Below, piece by piece: positions 45,545 through 54,423 of a stretch of DNA of 64,000 nucleotides (position 1 is the first letter of the stretch; each line of letters begins with the position of its first letter). The stretch spans positions 62,001 to 126,000 of the forward strand of contig CAZGEG010000006.1 of the NCBI GenBank assembly GCA_964524835.1, read 5' to 3'. The stretch is from JACRCG01 sp964524835 (GTDB lineage: Bacteria > Desulfobacterota > Desulfuromonadia > Geobacterales > Pseudopelobacteraceae). Both the position numbers and the translations under genes were made by a program. Under the pieces are notes generated by a model, which saw nothing but the letters and a program-made list of their open reading frames with translations, made no database searches and was not told where the DNA came from.

Positions 45545-46474
45545 ATGACAAACATTGACCGCACAATATCCAACCGCCTGATCTTCGCCATCACCCTGAC
45601 CGCCATCACCCTGGTGGCAGAGATCATCGGCGGAATCTGGTCCAATTCTCTGGCACTGCTTGCCGACGCCGGGCATGTCTTTCTGGACCTGTTCGCCCTG
45701 GCGCTTTCACTGGCGGCGATCAAGCTGGCTGCCCAACCGCCCGGCGAGCGGCATTCCTACGGCCTGCACCGGGCCGAAGTGCTGGCCTCACTGGTCAACG
45801 GCCTCACAGTCTTTCTGATGGCGGTCGGTATCCTCTATGAGGCGAGCAAGCGCTTGATTGCACCGGAAGAGGTAAAGACGACCCCGATGCTGGTCATCGC
45901 CATTCTCGGCCTGGCCGCCAACCTGCTCGCGGCCAAGGGGCTGCACGGGCATTCCCGCGACGACCTGAACGTCCGCAGCGCTTTCCTGCATGTACTGGGG
46001 GATGCGGCGGCCTCGGTGGGGGTCATAGCCGGGGCCCTGCTGATGCGCTACACCGGCTGGTATCAGGCCGATCCGCTCATATCCATCGCCATCGGCCTGT
46101 TGATCCTGGTCGGCGCCGGGCGGGTGCTGCGGGAAGCGACGCATATCCTGATGGAGGGGGTACCGCGAGGGCTGTCCGTCGAACAGGTTGCCGCCAGGAT
46201 CCGCGGGATCGAAGGGGTGCTTGATATCCACCATCTCAACGTCTGGTCGGTCTGTTCACACATCTTCGCCCTCTCAGCCCATATTGAAATAGAGCCGGAA
46301 TACGACGGAGAGCGGAGCCGGTTGCTGCACGTCATCGAACAAGAGCTGCAGCACACCTTTCATATTACCCATACGACCATACAGTTTGACTGTTCCACCT
46401 GCAACGGCGGCCCGCTGCTGAAGGAATTCAGTCACCAGAAGCGGATGGAGTCCGGACATGAGCACTCACATTAG
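45545..46474 (+). CDS. CDF-family divalent metal exporter
   Basis: A 309-residue cation diffusion facilitator with six membrane helices. The zinc-transport site is seen as ADAGHVFLD (TM2) and HVLGDAAAS (TM5), and the cytoplasmic C-terminal domain follows (residues 205-290; SVCSHIFALSAHIEIE). A His/Asp/Cys-containing tail ends SGHEHSH. CzcD/ZitB-like members export Zn, Cd or Co. It follows acr3 by 50 bases and may share its transcript. Confidence 0.87.
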   Translation: MTNIDRTISNRLIFAITLTAITLVAEIIGGIWSNSLALLADAGHVFLDLFALALSLAAIKLAAQPPGERHSYGLHRAEVLASLVNGLTVFLMAVGILYEASKRLIAPEEVKTTPMLVIAILGLAANLLAAKGLHGHSRDDLNVRSAFLHVLGDAAASVGVIAGALLMRYTGWYQADPLISIAIGLLILVGAGRVLREATHILMEGVPRGLSVEQVAARIRGIEGVLDIHHLNVWSVCSHIFALSAHIEIEPEYDGERSRLLHVIEQELQHTFHITHTTIQFDCSTCNGGPLLKEFSHQKRMESGHEHSH

Positions 46475-46552
46475 GAAGCCGCAGTGGCCACGCAGAACCC
46501 ATAATGATTTCAGCAGAGGGCTTGCCTGTTTGTTGTGCCGATGACGTCGTTC

Positions 46553-46566
46553 TTGATGTGAGTCAA
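46553..46566 (+). promoter_or_regulatory. FNR/DNR-type site TTGAT-GTGA-GTCAA
   Basis: A near-perfect inverted repeat of the Crp/Fnr class, 85 bases before the RIC gene. It shares TCTTGA...GTCAAAG with the second site at 47569-47582. Crp/Fnr proteins that sense NO or oxygen commonly control RIC genes. Confidence 0.55.
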
Positions 46567-46650
46567 AGCTCTTTTCAGCCGGAAGGTGTCTGATGAAGTT
46601 ATTGATTACGTAAATTCCCCCATGCTCATAACCCACAGGAGAAGAAAACC

Positions 46651-47364
46651 ATGCAGGAAACAACTACAGGGAACACAACCATCGGAGAGATCGTCGCTGC
46701 CGACTTCCGCACCGCCGCAGTCTTTGAAAAACACCGTATCGATTTCTGCTGTGGCGGAAAGATCGCTCTCGGAACGATCTGCGCGGAAAACGGGCTCGAT
46801 CTTGCCGCGTTAACTGCCGAACTGGAAGCGGTGAAGAACGAGCCGGCTGACCGGAGCCAGAACTATTCCTCGTGGGCGCTGCCGTTTCTTGCCGACTATA
46901 TCGTCAACACCCATCATACCTATCTCAAGGAGAATGACGAGCAGATCGCCGCCTATGCCCGGAAGATCGCCGCTGTTCATGGCGCACACCACCCCGAGGT
47001 GGTCCGGATCGCTGCCATCTTCGACAAGATTGCCGCCGCTATGACGGCCCACCTGAAGGAAGAGGAAGAGGTATTTTTTCCGGCTCTCAAACGGGTTGAT
47101 GCGGCCAGAATTGCCGGCAACACACCGGATGCCGCCGACCGGGAAACGATCCGGCTGTCGCTCCTCACGCTCCGCCGCGAGCACGAGGAGATCGGTGACG
47201 CCATCCATGCGATCCGCGATCTTTCCGGGGGGTACGCAATACCGGACGATGTCTGCAACACCTTCACCGTGACGTACCGGAAACTCCAGGAGTTCGAGGA
47301 TGATCTCCACAAGCATGTCCATCTGGAGAACAATATCCTCTTCCCGAAAGCGCTGGAGCTTTGA
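46651..47364 (+). CDS. RIC (ScdA/YtfE) di-iron iron-sulfur repair protein
   Basis: A 237-residue protein. GGAG lies 10 bases before ATG. The ScdA N-terminal domain carries HRIDFCCGGKI; the hemerythrin-like domain (from about residue 80) has the di-iron ligands NTHHTYLKEN, H in GAHHPEV, HLKEEEEVFFP, RREHEEIG and HVHLENNILFP. RIC proteins repair iron-sulfur clusters after NO or oxidative damage. An FNR/DNR-type site lies upstream. Confidence 0.92.
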   Translation: MQETTTGNTTIGEIVAADFRTAAVFEKHRIDFCCGGKIALGTICAENGLDLAALTAELEAVKNEPADRSQNYSSWALPFLADYIVNTHHTYLKENDEQIAAYARKIAAVHGAHHPEVVRIAAIFDKIAAAMTAHLKEEEEVFFPALKRVDAARIAGNTPDAADRETIRLSLLTLRREHEEIGDAIHAIRDLSGGYAIPDDVCNTFTVTYRKLQEFEDDLHKHVHLENNILFPKALEL

Positions 47365-47681
47365 GACGCTAATGACAAAAGAAATTACTTGAGTGGATGT
47401 AAACAATGGAGCGTGACCACAGTACATACAGACTATGCAGCCCCGCTGCAAGAACGGGAAATATTCTTCATGGCGCACATGAATCTGACGCTAGTTTCTA
47501 TCATCGTACCGATAATTTCTCACAAGTGGTGGCGGCAACATGCCGCACCGGCATCTTATTTCACTCTCTTGACCTGCGTCAAAGTAGCCGCTTTCATTGT
47601 GTGGGATATGTTTGAGGAAGAATTAATGTTTCAATCCGTGCATCACCGGGATAGTAATCAATGAGTTTCTCTGGCAGACAT
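47365..47681. other. intergenic stretch with a regulatory site
   Basis: No gene is supported here. Two overlapping open frames (47389-47664 and 47406-47615) lack an RBS and a family pattern. The stretch carries the perfect TTGAC-N4-GTCAA site at 47569-47582, about 100 bases before the next gene. Confidence 0.55.
47569..47582 (+). promoter_or_regulatory. FNR/DNR-type site TTGAC-CTGC-GTCAA
   Basis: A perfect 5+5 inverted repeat in the context TCTTGACCTGCGTCAAAG, almost identical to the site upstream of the RIC gene. It may control the small exported protein and the DUF6448-type gene downstream. Confidence 0.6.
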
Positions 47682-48008
47682 ATGAAATTCTGGACGATTG
47701 TACTGCTTGCCGTTCTGCTGTGCCTCCCGTTTTCCGGGCCGGTCTATACTTCTGAACTAACGGGCAGTCCCGGGACAAGCCACACAGGCTTTGTCTGCGT
47801 CCATGAGGATACGGATTACGGCCATGAATCCGGAGCTGGCCACGCGCTCATCACCCATTGCCATGAACTGGACGCACCGTGCGATGCGCCACCTCCCCTG
47901 AAACTTGATTATCCGCCTGCCGTTTCCACACTCACTTCGCCAGTCAGTGGCTCTTTGCTCCCGGGCCATGACATCCCGATCGAGTTTCCCCCGGAAAACC
48001 ACGGTTGA
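47682..48008 (+). CDS. small exported protein, His- and Cys-containing, unknown
   Basis: A 108-residue protein with a signal peptide (KFWTIVLLAVLLCLPFSGPVY). An alternative ATG lies 7 codons upstream at 47661; neither has a strong RBS. The mature part has several His, Asp and Cys residues (CVHEDTDYGHES, HALITHCHELDAPCD) followed by a Pro-rich tail. It looks like a small periplasmic metal-binding protein, but the family is not recognised. It stands between the RIC gene and the DUF6448-type gene, both on the same strand. Confidence 0.5.
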   Translation: MKFWTIVLLAVLLCLPFSGPVYTSELTGSPGTSHTGFVCVHEDTDYGHESGAGHALITHCHELDAPCDAPPPLKLDYPPAVSTLTSPVSGSLLPGHDIPIEFPPENHG

Positions 48009-48115
48009 ATCACGCCCGAAAACCGGGGCAAACTTCACAGCAAAGAGGCCTATACACTGATGCCATTTTATTTTCGAATCTCAGTCAACCCGTGCAATAA
48101 ACGGAGAATATTACC

Positions 48116-48751
48116 ATGAAAAACATAAACATCTTCAAAGCAAGCCTGTTAGGCATATCTGCATTTACTGCGGTGTTTCTTGCCACCCCTCACGCTGCTT
48201 CCGCACATTGTGACACCCTTGACGGACCGGTTATCCAGGATGCCAGGAAGGCCATTGATGCGAAGAATATTACCCCGGTTCTCAAATGGGTAAAACCGAA
48301 GGATGAAAGTGCCGTACGGGCCGCCTTCAAAAAGGCGCTTGCCGGCACGGCAAAGAATCCTGAAGCAGCCAACAACGCATTCTTCGCGACTCTTGTCAAA
48401 ATCCATCGGGCCGGCGAAGGCGCTCCGTTTACCGGCATCAAGCCTGCCGGCGCCGTTGAACCGGCCGTTGCCGAAGCCGACAGAGCCCTGTCGGGTGGAT
48501 CACCCGACGCGCTTGTAAAACTGATTACCGACGACATTGCGGCTGCCGTCAGGATGCGTTATGAGCGTGCAGCTGCCGCTTACAAGCATAAGGATGAGAG
48601 TGTCGCGCAGGGACGGGAATTTGTGGAAGCCTATGTGGTGTTCACCCACTATGTTGAACGGCTTCATCAGGATGCAACCGCCAAAGAGGTGCATGGCGCG
48701 CATGGCGAACACAGCACGCATAAGAAAGCAGCGGACCACTTCAAACACTGA
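48116..48751 (+). CDS. DUF6448-type exported protein
   Basis: A 211-residue exported protein with signal peptide ending PHAASA-HCDTLDGP. The conserved HCDTLDGPV start of the mature chain (mature N-terminal His and Cys) is the mark of the DUF6448 family. A helical body follows, and the C-terminus is His-rich (HGAHGEHSTHKKAADHFKH). The pattern suggests metal binding in the periplasm; the function of the family is not established. It is followed by a strong hairpin. Confidence 0.75.
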   Translation: MKNINIFKASLLGISAFTAVFLATPHAASAHCDTLDGPVIQDARKAIDAKNITPVLKWVKPKDESAVRAAFKKALAGTAKNPEAANNAFFATLVKIHRAGEGAPFTGIKPAGAVEPAVAEADRALSGGSPDALVKLITDDIAAAVRMRYERAAAAYKHKDESVAQGREFVEAYVVFTHYVERLHQDATAKEVHGAHGEHSTHKKAADHFKH

Positions 48752-48793
48752 ATGCTGCCGCATGATTCCGAGTAAATACTGACGGGCAGGAGG

Positions 48794-48827
48794 TCTGCCT
48801 GACAGGGAACACAACCTGTCAGGCAGA
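48794..48827 (+). terminator. perfect 13-bp hairpin after the DUF6448-type gene
   Basis: Stem TCTGCCTGACAGG / CCTGTCAGGCAGA with an 8-base loop, about 40 bases after the stop codon. The T tract is short. Confidence 0.65.
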
Positions 48828-48927
48828 TGCTATCCGGCTTTTCGCAACGTGCTGCCGGCGAGCCGCGGCACGTTACCGGATAAAGGATTAGAACTCCATC
48901 GACACTATCGACAAAAATAATGAAATA

Positions 48928-50172
48928 ATGAAAAAACGGGTCGTCATCGCAGGGATGGGTTTTGGCGGAATCCGCGCCGCCCGGGTTCTGGCAGGCAGGG
49001 GACTCGATGTCGTGCTTGTGGACCGGAACAATTACCACCTGTTCCAGCCGCTGCTCTACCAGGTGGCGACCGCCGGACTCGAACAGGAGTCGATCGCCCA
49101 TTCGGTGCGCGCCATGGCCAGGAGCTGGCCCGGCACACGGTTTCATCTGGCTGAGGTGACCGGCGTCGATTTTACCGCGCGTGAAATAGAGACTGACACC
49201 GGCCCCCTCCCGTACGACTACCTCGTCATCGGCGCCGGCAGCGTCACGAACTTTTTCGGGCTGGAACCGGTCGAACGCCACGCGTTCGATCTCAAGGAAC
49301 TGGCGGACGCAGAAACATTGCGCAACCACATACTCACCGCCTTCGAGCGGGCAGTCATCGAGCCTGACCCGGCCCGCAAGCGCGCGCTGATGACGTTTGT
49401 CATCGTCGGCGGCGGACCGACCGGGGTCGAGTTTGCCGGGGCGCTTATCGAGCTGGTCCATTTTGTACTGGCCAAGGATTACCCCGAGCTGAGCACCAAT
49501 GCGGCCAGGGTGGTGCTGGTGGAGGCAACCGACACGCTGCTGGCGTCAATGCCGGAAAAGCTGCGCAGATACACACTCGGAAAACTGCGCAGCATGTCCG
49601 TGGAAGTACTCCTCAATGCCCGCGTGGTGGATGCCGGCCCCGAACGTGTCGTCTTGCACGACGGCGCCGTCATTCCGGCGCACACACTCTTCTGGTCGGC
49701 GGGTGTAAAGGCTGCACCACTGGCCGCCTCCCTTGACGCGCCTCGCACGGCCGGGGGAAGAATTCCCGTGGAACCGGGCCTGACCCTTCCCGGTCATCCC
49801 GATGTCTATATCATCGGCGACATGGCGTACCTGGAGCAGGAAGGCGCTCCGCTGCCGATGATTGCTCCCGTGGCCATGCAGATGGGCATCTATGCCGGGA
49901 GGGCGATTCTGGCACAGGAGGCGGGCACGACCATCCCTCAGTTCCGTTATCGCGACAAGGGAAGCATGGCTACCATCGGCAGGAATGCTGCGGTGGCCAG
50001 CGCCTACGGCATGGACTTCCGGGGGTACCTTGCCTGGCTTGTCTGGCTGCTCTTGCACCTCTACTATCTTATCGGCTTCCGCAACCGCATCGTCGTCATG
50101 CTCAACTGGGTCTGGTACTACTGGTTTCATGAGCGTCAGGTGCGCCTCATCACCAGGAGAGAGGGAAAGTAA
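48928..50172 (+). CDS. type II NADH dehydrogenase (NDH-2-like)
   Basis: A 414-residue flavoprotein with two Rossmann motifs: VIAGMGFGGIRAARVL for FAD and FVIVGGGPTGVEFAG for NAD(P)H. The NDH-2 patterns NNYHLFQPLLYQVATAGL and YIIGDMAYLEQ are present, as is the C-terminal amphipathic/membrane segment (YLAWLVWLLLHLYYLIGF). It passes electrons from NADH to quinone without pumping protons. Its stop lies 2 bases before the next gene, a NapH-like ferredoxin, so the two probably work together. Confidence 0.9.
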   Translation: MKKRVVIAGMGFGGIRAARVLAGRGLDVVLVDRNNYHLFQPLLYQVATAGLEQESIAHSVRAMARSWPGTRFHLAEVTGVDFTAREIETDTGPLPYDYLVIGAGSVTNFFGLEPVERHAFDLKELADAETLRNHILTAFERAVIEPDPARKRALMTFVIVGGGPTGVEFAGALIELVHFVLAKDYPELSTNAARVVLVEATDTLLASMPEKLRRYTLGKLRSMSVEVLLNARVVDAGPERVVLHDGAVIPAHTLFWSAGVKAAPLAASLDAPRTAGGRIPVEPGLTLPGHPDVYIIGDMAYLEQEGAPLPMIAPVAMQMGIYAGRAILAQEAGTTIPQFRYRDKGSMATIGRNAAVASAYGMDFRGYLAWLVWLLLHLYYLIGFRNRIVVMLNWVWYYWFHERQVRLITRREGK

Positions 50173-50174
50173 TA

Positions 50175-51179
50175 ATGGATCTACGTTCAACACCATCCGT
50201 GAGTACCTTACGTACCGCTGTTCAATGGTTCTTTCTGCTTTGGGTGGCCGGCATCGGCATCCGTTTCGGCATGTTTGTCAACGCCGTCGAAAGCGGCGCA
50301 CCCGCCTCCCTGGTTTCCCGTCCTCCGGGTGTGGAGGGGTTTCTCCCCATCGGGGCCCTGACAAGCCTGAAATACTGGCTTGTTTCCGGAACGGTCCACC
50401 CGGTACATCCCGCGGCACTGGTTATTTTTCTGGCGGTCCTGCTCATGAGCCTGCTCGCCAAGAAATCTTTCTGCTCCTGGCTCTGCCCGGTCGGCACCCT
50501 CTCCGAAGCTGCGCACAAGCTGGGCAGACGGATGTTCGGCCGGAATTTCCGCATCTGGCTCTGGCTTGACCTTTTATTGCGGGGCATCAAGTATCTGCTG
50601 CTCCTGCTGTTCGTAACGGCAATCCTGCTGAGGATGTCAGCCGAATCGCTCGTCAAGTTCCTGGATGCTCCCTATTGGGCTGTCAGCGATGTCAAGATGC
50701 TCCATTTTTTCACCAAAATGTCTGGAACCACGATGACCGTGCTGGCGGTCCTGACCTTTCTGTCCCTCTTTTACAAGATGTTCTGGTGCCGTTTTCTCTG
50801 CCCCTATGGTGCGTTGCTGGGACTGGCAAGCATACTCAGCCCCTTCAAAATCCGCCGGGACAGGGATGGCTGCACCGGGTGCCAACGCTGCTCCGCAGCA
50901 TGTCCCTCAGCTCTTGCTGTGCATGCCTCCATTGCGGTTTCTTCACCTGAATGCACTGGCTGTCTCACCTGTGTGGCGAATTGCCCGGAGCGAAACGTCC
51001 TCGCCATGCAGCCCGCCTTCCGGAAGCGACCGCTGCCGGTGTGGGTTTTCCCTGCAGCCGTTGTGCTCATCTACATGGCGGTGATCGGTGCCGGCATGGT
51101 CAGCGGGCACTGGCACAGCTCATTAAGCTACGCCGACTATCAGCGCCTAGTCCCTCTTGTGCAGAGCCTGAGTCATTGA
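50175..51179 (+). CDS. NapH-like membrane 4Fe-4S protein
   Basis: A 334-residue membrane protein with four to five helices, the CxxxCP pairs FCSWLCPVGTLSE and WCRFLCPYGALLG in the NapH/NosR/RdxA style, and a two-cluster ferredoxin domain (CTGCQRCSAACPSA and CTGCLTCVANCPER, residues about 235-275). Such proteins take electrons from quinol or pass them between quinones and redox partners. It is coupled to the NDH-2-like gene. Confidence 0.85.
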   Translation: MDLRSTPSVSTLRTAVQWFFLLWVAGIGIRFGMFVNAVESGAPASLVSRPPGVEGFLPIGALTSLKYWLVSGTVHPVHPAALVIFLAVLLMSLLAKKSFCSWLCPVGTLSEAAHKLGRRMFGRNFRIWLWLDLLLRGIKYLLLLLFVTAILLRMSAESLVKFLDAPYWAVSDVKMLHFFTKMSGTTMTVLAVLTFLSLFYKMFWCRFLCPYGALLGLASILSPFKIRRDRDGCTGCQRCSAACPSALAVHASIAVSSPECTGCLTCVANCPERNVLAMQPAFRKRPLPVWVFPAAVVLIYMAVIGAGMVSGHWHSSLSYADYQRLVPLVQSLSH

Positions 51180-51228
51180 GTAGAAGCTGGCGGATGGGCA
51201 GAATTACATCATTTGCAGGAGGAAATGT

Positions 51229-51573
51229 ATGATTATTTTAGCATTATTTCTAAAACCGATCGCCTGGTATGTTGCCTTCAAATCCGGTGTCATCGAAAGC
51301 ATGAACACCATGCTGCTATGGGCCGCAGGGATTACTGTCGTCCTGACGCTTGTGGATAAATTGAGCGTTGCCGGCAATCTGGCAGCCCCGGCAATTATGC
51401 TGACTCTGGTTCTCTACGGGCTGATGTCATTCACGCTGCTCCCCCTTGCCTGGAAGGCGAAAAAGCCGGCACTCTCCCTGGCTCTCAACCTGGCGGGCAT
51501 GATCGGCGCTTTTGCCGGGGTAAATTTCACCATGGATTTTCTCAGGGGCTTCCTGCCTTTCATGAACCAATAG
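51229..51573 (+). CDS. small membrane protein, four helices, unknown
   Basis: A 114-residue hydrophobic protein with about four membrane helices (for example NTMLLWAAGITVVLTLV and SLALNLAGMIGAFAGVNFTM). GCAGGAGG lies 6 bases before ATG. No family is recognised. It follows the NapH-like gene by 49 bases and may belong to the same electron-transfer unit. Confidence 0.65.
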   Translation: MIILALFLKPIAWYVAFKSGVIESMNTMLLWAAGITVVLTLVDKLSVAGNLAAPAIMLTLVLYGLMSFTLLPLAWKAKKPALSLALNLAGMIGAFAGVNFTMDFLRGFLPFMNQ

Positions 51574-51622
51574 CAAACTCGTGAATCTTTAAAGCTGGCC
51601 ATAGTCTGAAGAAGGTTGCCTT

Positions 51623-52315
51623 ATGCGTACTGTTACCGGAAGGAAATTACTTTTCTACCTTTTATTGCTGTTCATGCTCCCGATGCCGGCACTGGCCGCA
51701 CCGGCCATTACCTGTCACTGTTTTACCGACCGCTCCTTTGAACCGGCCCGCCCTGCTGCTGCCGACCCATATTTTCTCGCCACGACGCAAAACTCCTTTT
51801 TCGCCGTCGTGTTTAACACCGACAAGAAGAGCATCGTAATGAAAAAACAGCAGGGGACCTCCTCCGACGACCTCTGGATCGCCTACTGGGCCGCCTCCGG
51901 AACGGGTGGTTCACCGGACAGCCTGCTTCAGGCCAAACAGAAGAATGGATCATGGAAGGACGTGCCGGCACTGCAGCGGCTTCCCGCCAAAGCGCTGGGA
52001 GCCAGGTTTTCAAAGGCTCTGAATGCAGGAGCAGCCGCTCCCCAACTGGCCGAAACGGTGGTGGACGAGCTGTTCATCCAGAAGCGGTTGCTGAGGGAGG
52101 AGGAACTGGCTGCAATGCGGCAGGCGGGGGTATCCAGCCAGGAATTGATCATTGCAGCCGTTATCGGCGCCCGGACTGGACGGCCGGCCAGGCAGGTGTA
52201 TATGGAGGTAAAAGGCGGGGCTGCAACGTGGGGACAGCTCCTCCAGCGGGCGGGAATTGACCCGAAAAACATGCAGCGGGAGATAGCCTTTATTCTGAAA
52301 GCGCCGGCCGGTTAA
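51623..52315 (+). CDS. exported protein, unknown
   Basis: A 230-residue exported protein (signal peptide ending MPALAAPAIT). The mature N-terminus carries ITCHCFTDRSF, with a C-H-C group that could bind a metal or form a disulfide. The C-terminal half is predicted helical (LFIQKRLLREEELAAMRQAG). No family is recognised. It is the last gene of the plus-strand run that starts with NDH-2. Confidence 0.6.
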   Translation: MRTVTGRKLLFYLLLLFMLPMPALAAPAITCHCFTDRSFEPARPAAADPYFLATTQNSFFAVVFNTDKKSIVMKKQQGTSSDDLWIAYWAASGTGGSPDSLLQAKQKNGSWKDVPALQRLPAKALGARFSKALNAGAAAPQLAETVVDELFIQKRLLREEELAAMRQAGVSSQELIIAAVIGARTGRPARQVYMEVKGGAATWGQLLQRAGIDPKNMQREIAFILKAPAG

Positions 52316-52442
52316 TTTCACGACCGCTTCGAGAGGATAGTCCTGAATGCAGCGACTTCTCTCGCATGATATAGTCAAAGACAGGTACCGCTGCATCGCG
52401 AATCGGGAGAACAGTGTAACAAGTGTGCGGTGCACTTTTTGA

Positions 52443-52482
52443 TTGACCGGTAGATCTTTTCTGAATATTGTGTGAATGTATA
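52443..52482 (+). promoter_or_regulatory. promoter of the tetR-efflux operon
   Basis: TTGACC (52443) and TATTGT (52466) are 17 bases apart. The GAAT/ATTC inverted repeat around 52475-52486 (GAATGTATATTC) overlaps the expected transcription start and is a candidate operator for the TetR protein encoded directly downstream. Confidence 0.5.
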
Positions 52483-52501
52483 TTCGCATGAGGTGGTGCC
52501 G

Positions 52502-53089
52502 TTGGAAAAGAAAAGCACGCGCATTCGGAAGGAAGAAATTGTTCGGGCAGCCCTTGATATTGTCGGCAAAAAAGGGGTACGGGCGCTTACCATTTCAGCC
52601 ATCGCAGAAACTGCCGGCATGTGTGAGGCTAATATTTACCGGCATTTCGGCGGTAAAAACGAAATATTTGCCGCCCTCTCGGATTTCATCGGCGATGCGG
52701 TCATGGGCAAGGCTGCCGCAATTGCGGGGGGAAGCCGAAATCCGCTGGAAAAGCTGGAAACCATCTTTTCATCTCATATCGCCCTGATAGCACAATATCC
52801 GGGAATTCCACGCTTCGTCTTCTCCGATGACATCCATCTGGGACAAAGGAGTGTGGCCGACACCCTGGCGCTGCGCCTCGGAAATTACATAGAAACGATA
52901 ACAGGCGTCATCGCAGCGGGAATCGCCGAGGGTGAATTGAAACCGGGACTCTCTCCCCGTGAAACAGCCCTGACCCTGCTCGGCATGATCCAGTTCACCG
53001 CACTCCGCTGGACGATCAGCAATGCATCCTTTGAAATCCGGCCGGAAGCGGAAAAACTATGGAATAATTTCCTGGCTCTCGTTCGTTGA
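52502..53089 (+). CDS. TetR-family repressor
   Basis: A 195-residue regulator. The start is probably TTG at 52502, with GAGGTGG 6 bases upstream; a GTG at 52472 would lie inside the promoter. The N-terminal TetR helix-turn-helix is clear (KEEIVRAALDIVGKKGVRAL, then MCEANIYRHFGGKNEIFAAL). A ligand-binding helical domain follows. It precedes the TolC/adaptor/ABC efflux operon and should control it. Confidence 0.85.
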   Translation: MEKKSTRIRKEEIVRAALDIVGKKGVRALTISAIAETAGMCEANIYRHFGGKNEIFAALSDFIGDAVMGKAAAIAGGSRNPLEKLETIFSSHIALIAQYPGIPRFVFSDDIHLGQRSVADTLALRLGNYIETITGVIAAGIAEGELKPGLSPRETALTLLGMIQFTALRWTISNASFEIRPEAEKLWNNFLALVR

Positions 53090-53157
53090 TTTTTTTTGCG
53101 CTTTATGTGAGCATATAATCACTTTACATTCAATTTACAGCATATCACTGGAACCCT

Positions 53158-54420
53158 ATGAAACCATTCATTCTCATTCTGTTCGCTCTCCTGGTCCCGG
53201 CTCAGCAGCTACATGCCGCAGCAGCTCTGACCGTTGACGAGGCGATAACTGCGGCACTGAAAAATCACCCTCTGGCCATTGAAGCCGGGGAGTACCTGTA
53301 CGGTGCCGAAGCCAGGACCGGACAGGCATTGTCAAACTACTACCCCCAGATCAGCATAGCCGCGGACTGGAACAGGGGTCGTACCTACCTTGCGGCTCTG
53401 CAGGGGATCAGGACAACGGAAGTCACTACCGCCGCACTGTACCTGAAGCAGACCATCTACGACTTCGGGCGCACCTCCGGGGTGGTGGATGCGGCCCGCT
53501 ACAATCGTGACGCCGCTGACAAGGCGCTCGCCATAACCAGGCAGGATCTGGCGCTGCGTGTCAGAAGCGCCTTCTATCTGCTGTTGGCTGCCCAAAAGCA
53601 GGTTGCTGCCGTCAGGGAAACCGTCAACGCACGGACACAGGTCCACCGGCAGGCACAGGAATTCTTCAGCCAGGGGGTCAGGGCAAAGCTGGACGTTGCC
53701 AGGGCAGAGGCAAACCTTTATGCCGCCGGGACCGCCCTGATCCGCGCGGAGAATAACCGGGATATTGCCCGGGTCGAACTTGCCAACGCCATGGGGATGG
53801 ACTCTTTGGGAGAGCGTACACCGGCAGAACCTGCTCCCGCTCCGCTCCGGCAATGGCCGGAACGGAGCCTGATGCAGCAGGAAGCCCTCCGGAACCGGGC
53901 CGAGCTGAAGCAGCTGGTCGCACTGACGGCGGCCGCTTCCGCCACCCTGAAAACAGCGAAGGGGAGCTATCTGCCGGTCCTTTCCGCCACGGGCAGCATC
54001 GGCTATGCAGACCAGAATTTCCCTCCCGCAGGGAACGTCTGGGGAGTGGGGCTGAACCTGAGCATGCCGCTCTTTTCGGGTTTCTCCTCGGTTGAACAGG
54101 TTCGCGAAGCGGGCGCCGCCATCAACGCCACCGAAGCCCGCCGGAACGGCCTCAGGCTGCAGATCATCAAGGAAGTAGAATCTGCCTGGCTTGGCGGAAA
54201 CGAAGCTGCCGCACGTATCTCTTCTACCGAAAAAGAGGTCGCGGCCGCAGGCGAAAGCCGGGCGCTGGCGGAAGGGCGCTATCAGGAAGGGATCGGCAGC
54301 ATTATCGAGGTGGCCGAGGCCCAGTCCCTCGCCCTTGATGCGCAGACGGCGCATATCCAGGCCACGTATGACTATTACATCACGACCGCCCGGCTTGACC
54401 GGGCGGTCGGAAAAGAGTGA
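53158..54420 (+). CDS. TolC-family outer-membrane channel (ABC efflux)
   Basis: A 420-residue outer-membrane efflux protein with signal peptide (ending HAAAALTVDEA) and two OEP repeat domains of long helices. The start has no strong SD (CACTGGAACCCT). It opens a four-gene operon: TolC, adaptor, permease, ATPase, all within a few bases of one another. It is distinct from the TolC of the RND operon. Confidence 0.87.
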   Translation: MKPFILILFALLVPAQQLHAAAALTVDEAITAALKNHPLAIEAGEYLYGAEARTGQALSNYYPQISIAADWNRGRTYLAALQGIRTTEVTTAALYLKQTIYDFGRTSGVVDAARYNRDAADKALAITRQDLALRVRSAFYLLLAAQKQVAAVRETVNARTQVHRQAQEFFSQGVRAKLDVARAEANLYAAGTALIRAENNRDIARVELANAMGMDSLGERTPAEPAPAPLRQWPERSLMQQEALRNRAELKQLVALTAAASATLKTAKGSYLPVLSATGSIGYADQNFPPAGNVWGVGLNLSMPLFSGFSSVEQVREAGAAINATEARRNGLRLQIIKEVESAWLGGNEAAARISSTEKEVAAAGESRALAEGRYQEGIGSIIEVAEAQSLALDAQTAHIQATYDYYITTARLDRAVGKE

Positions 54421-54423
54421 AAC

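Noticed and set aside
47389..47664. Small plus-strand frame between the RIC gene and the small exported protein
   Set aside because: No RBS, odd composition, and it contains the FNR/DNR-type site expected in non-coding DNA.
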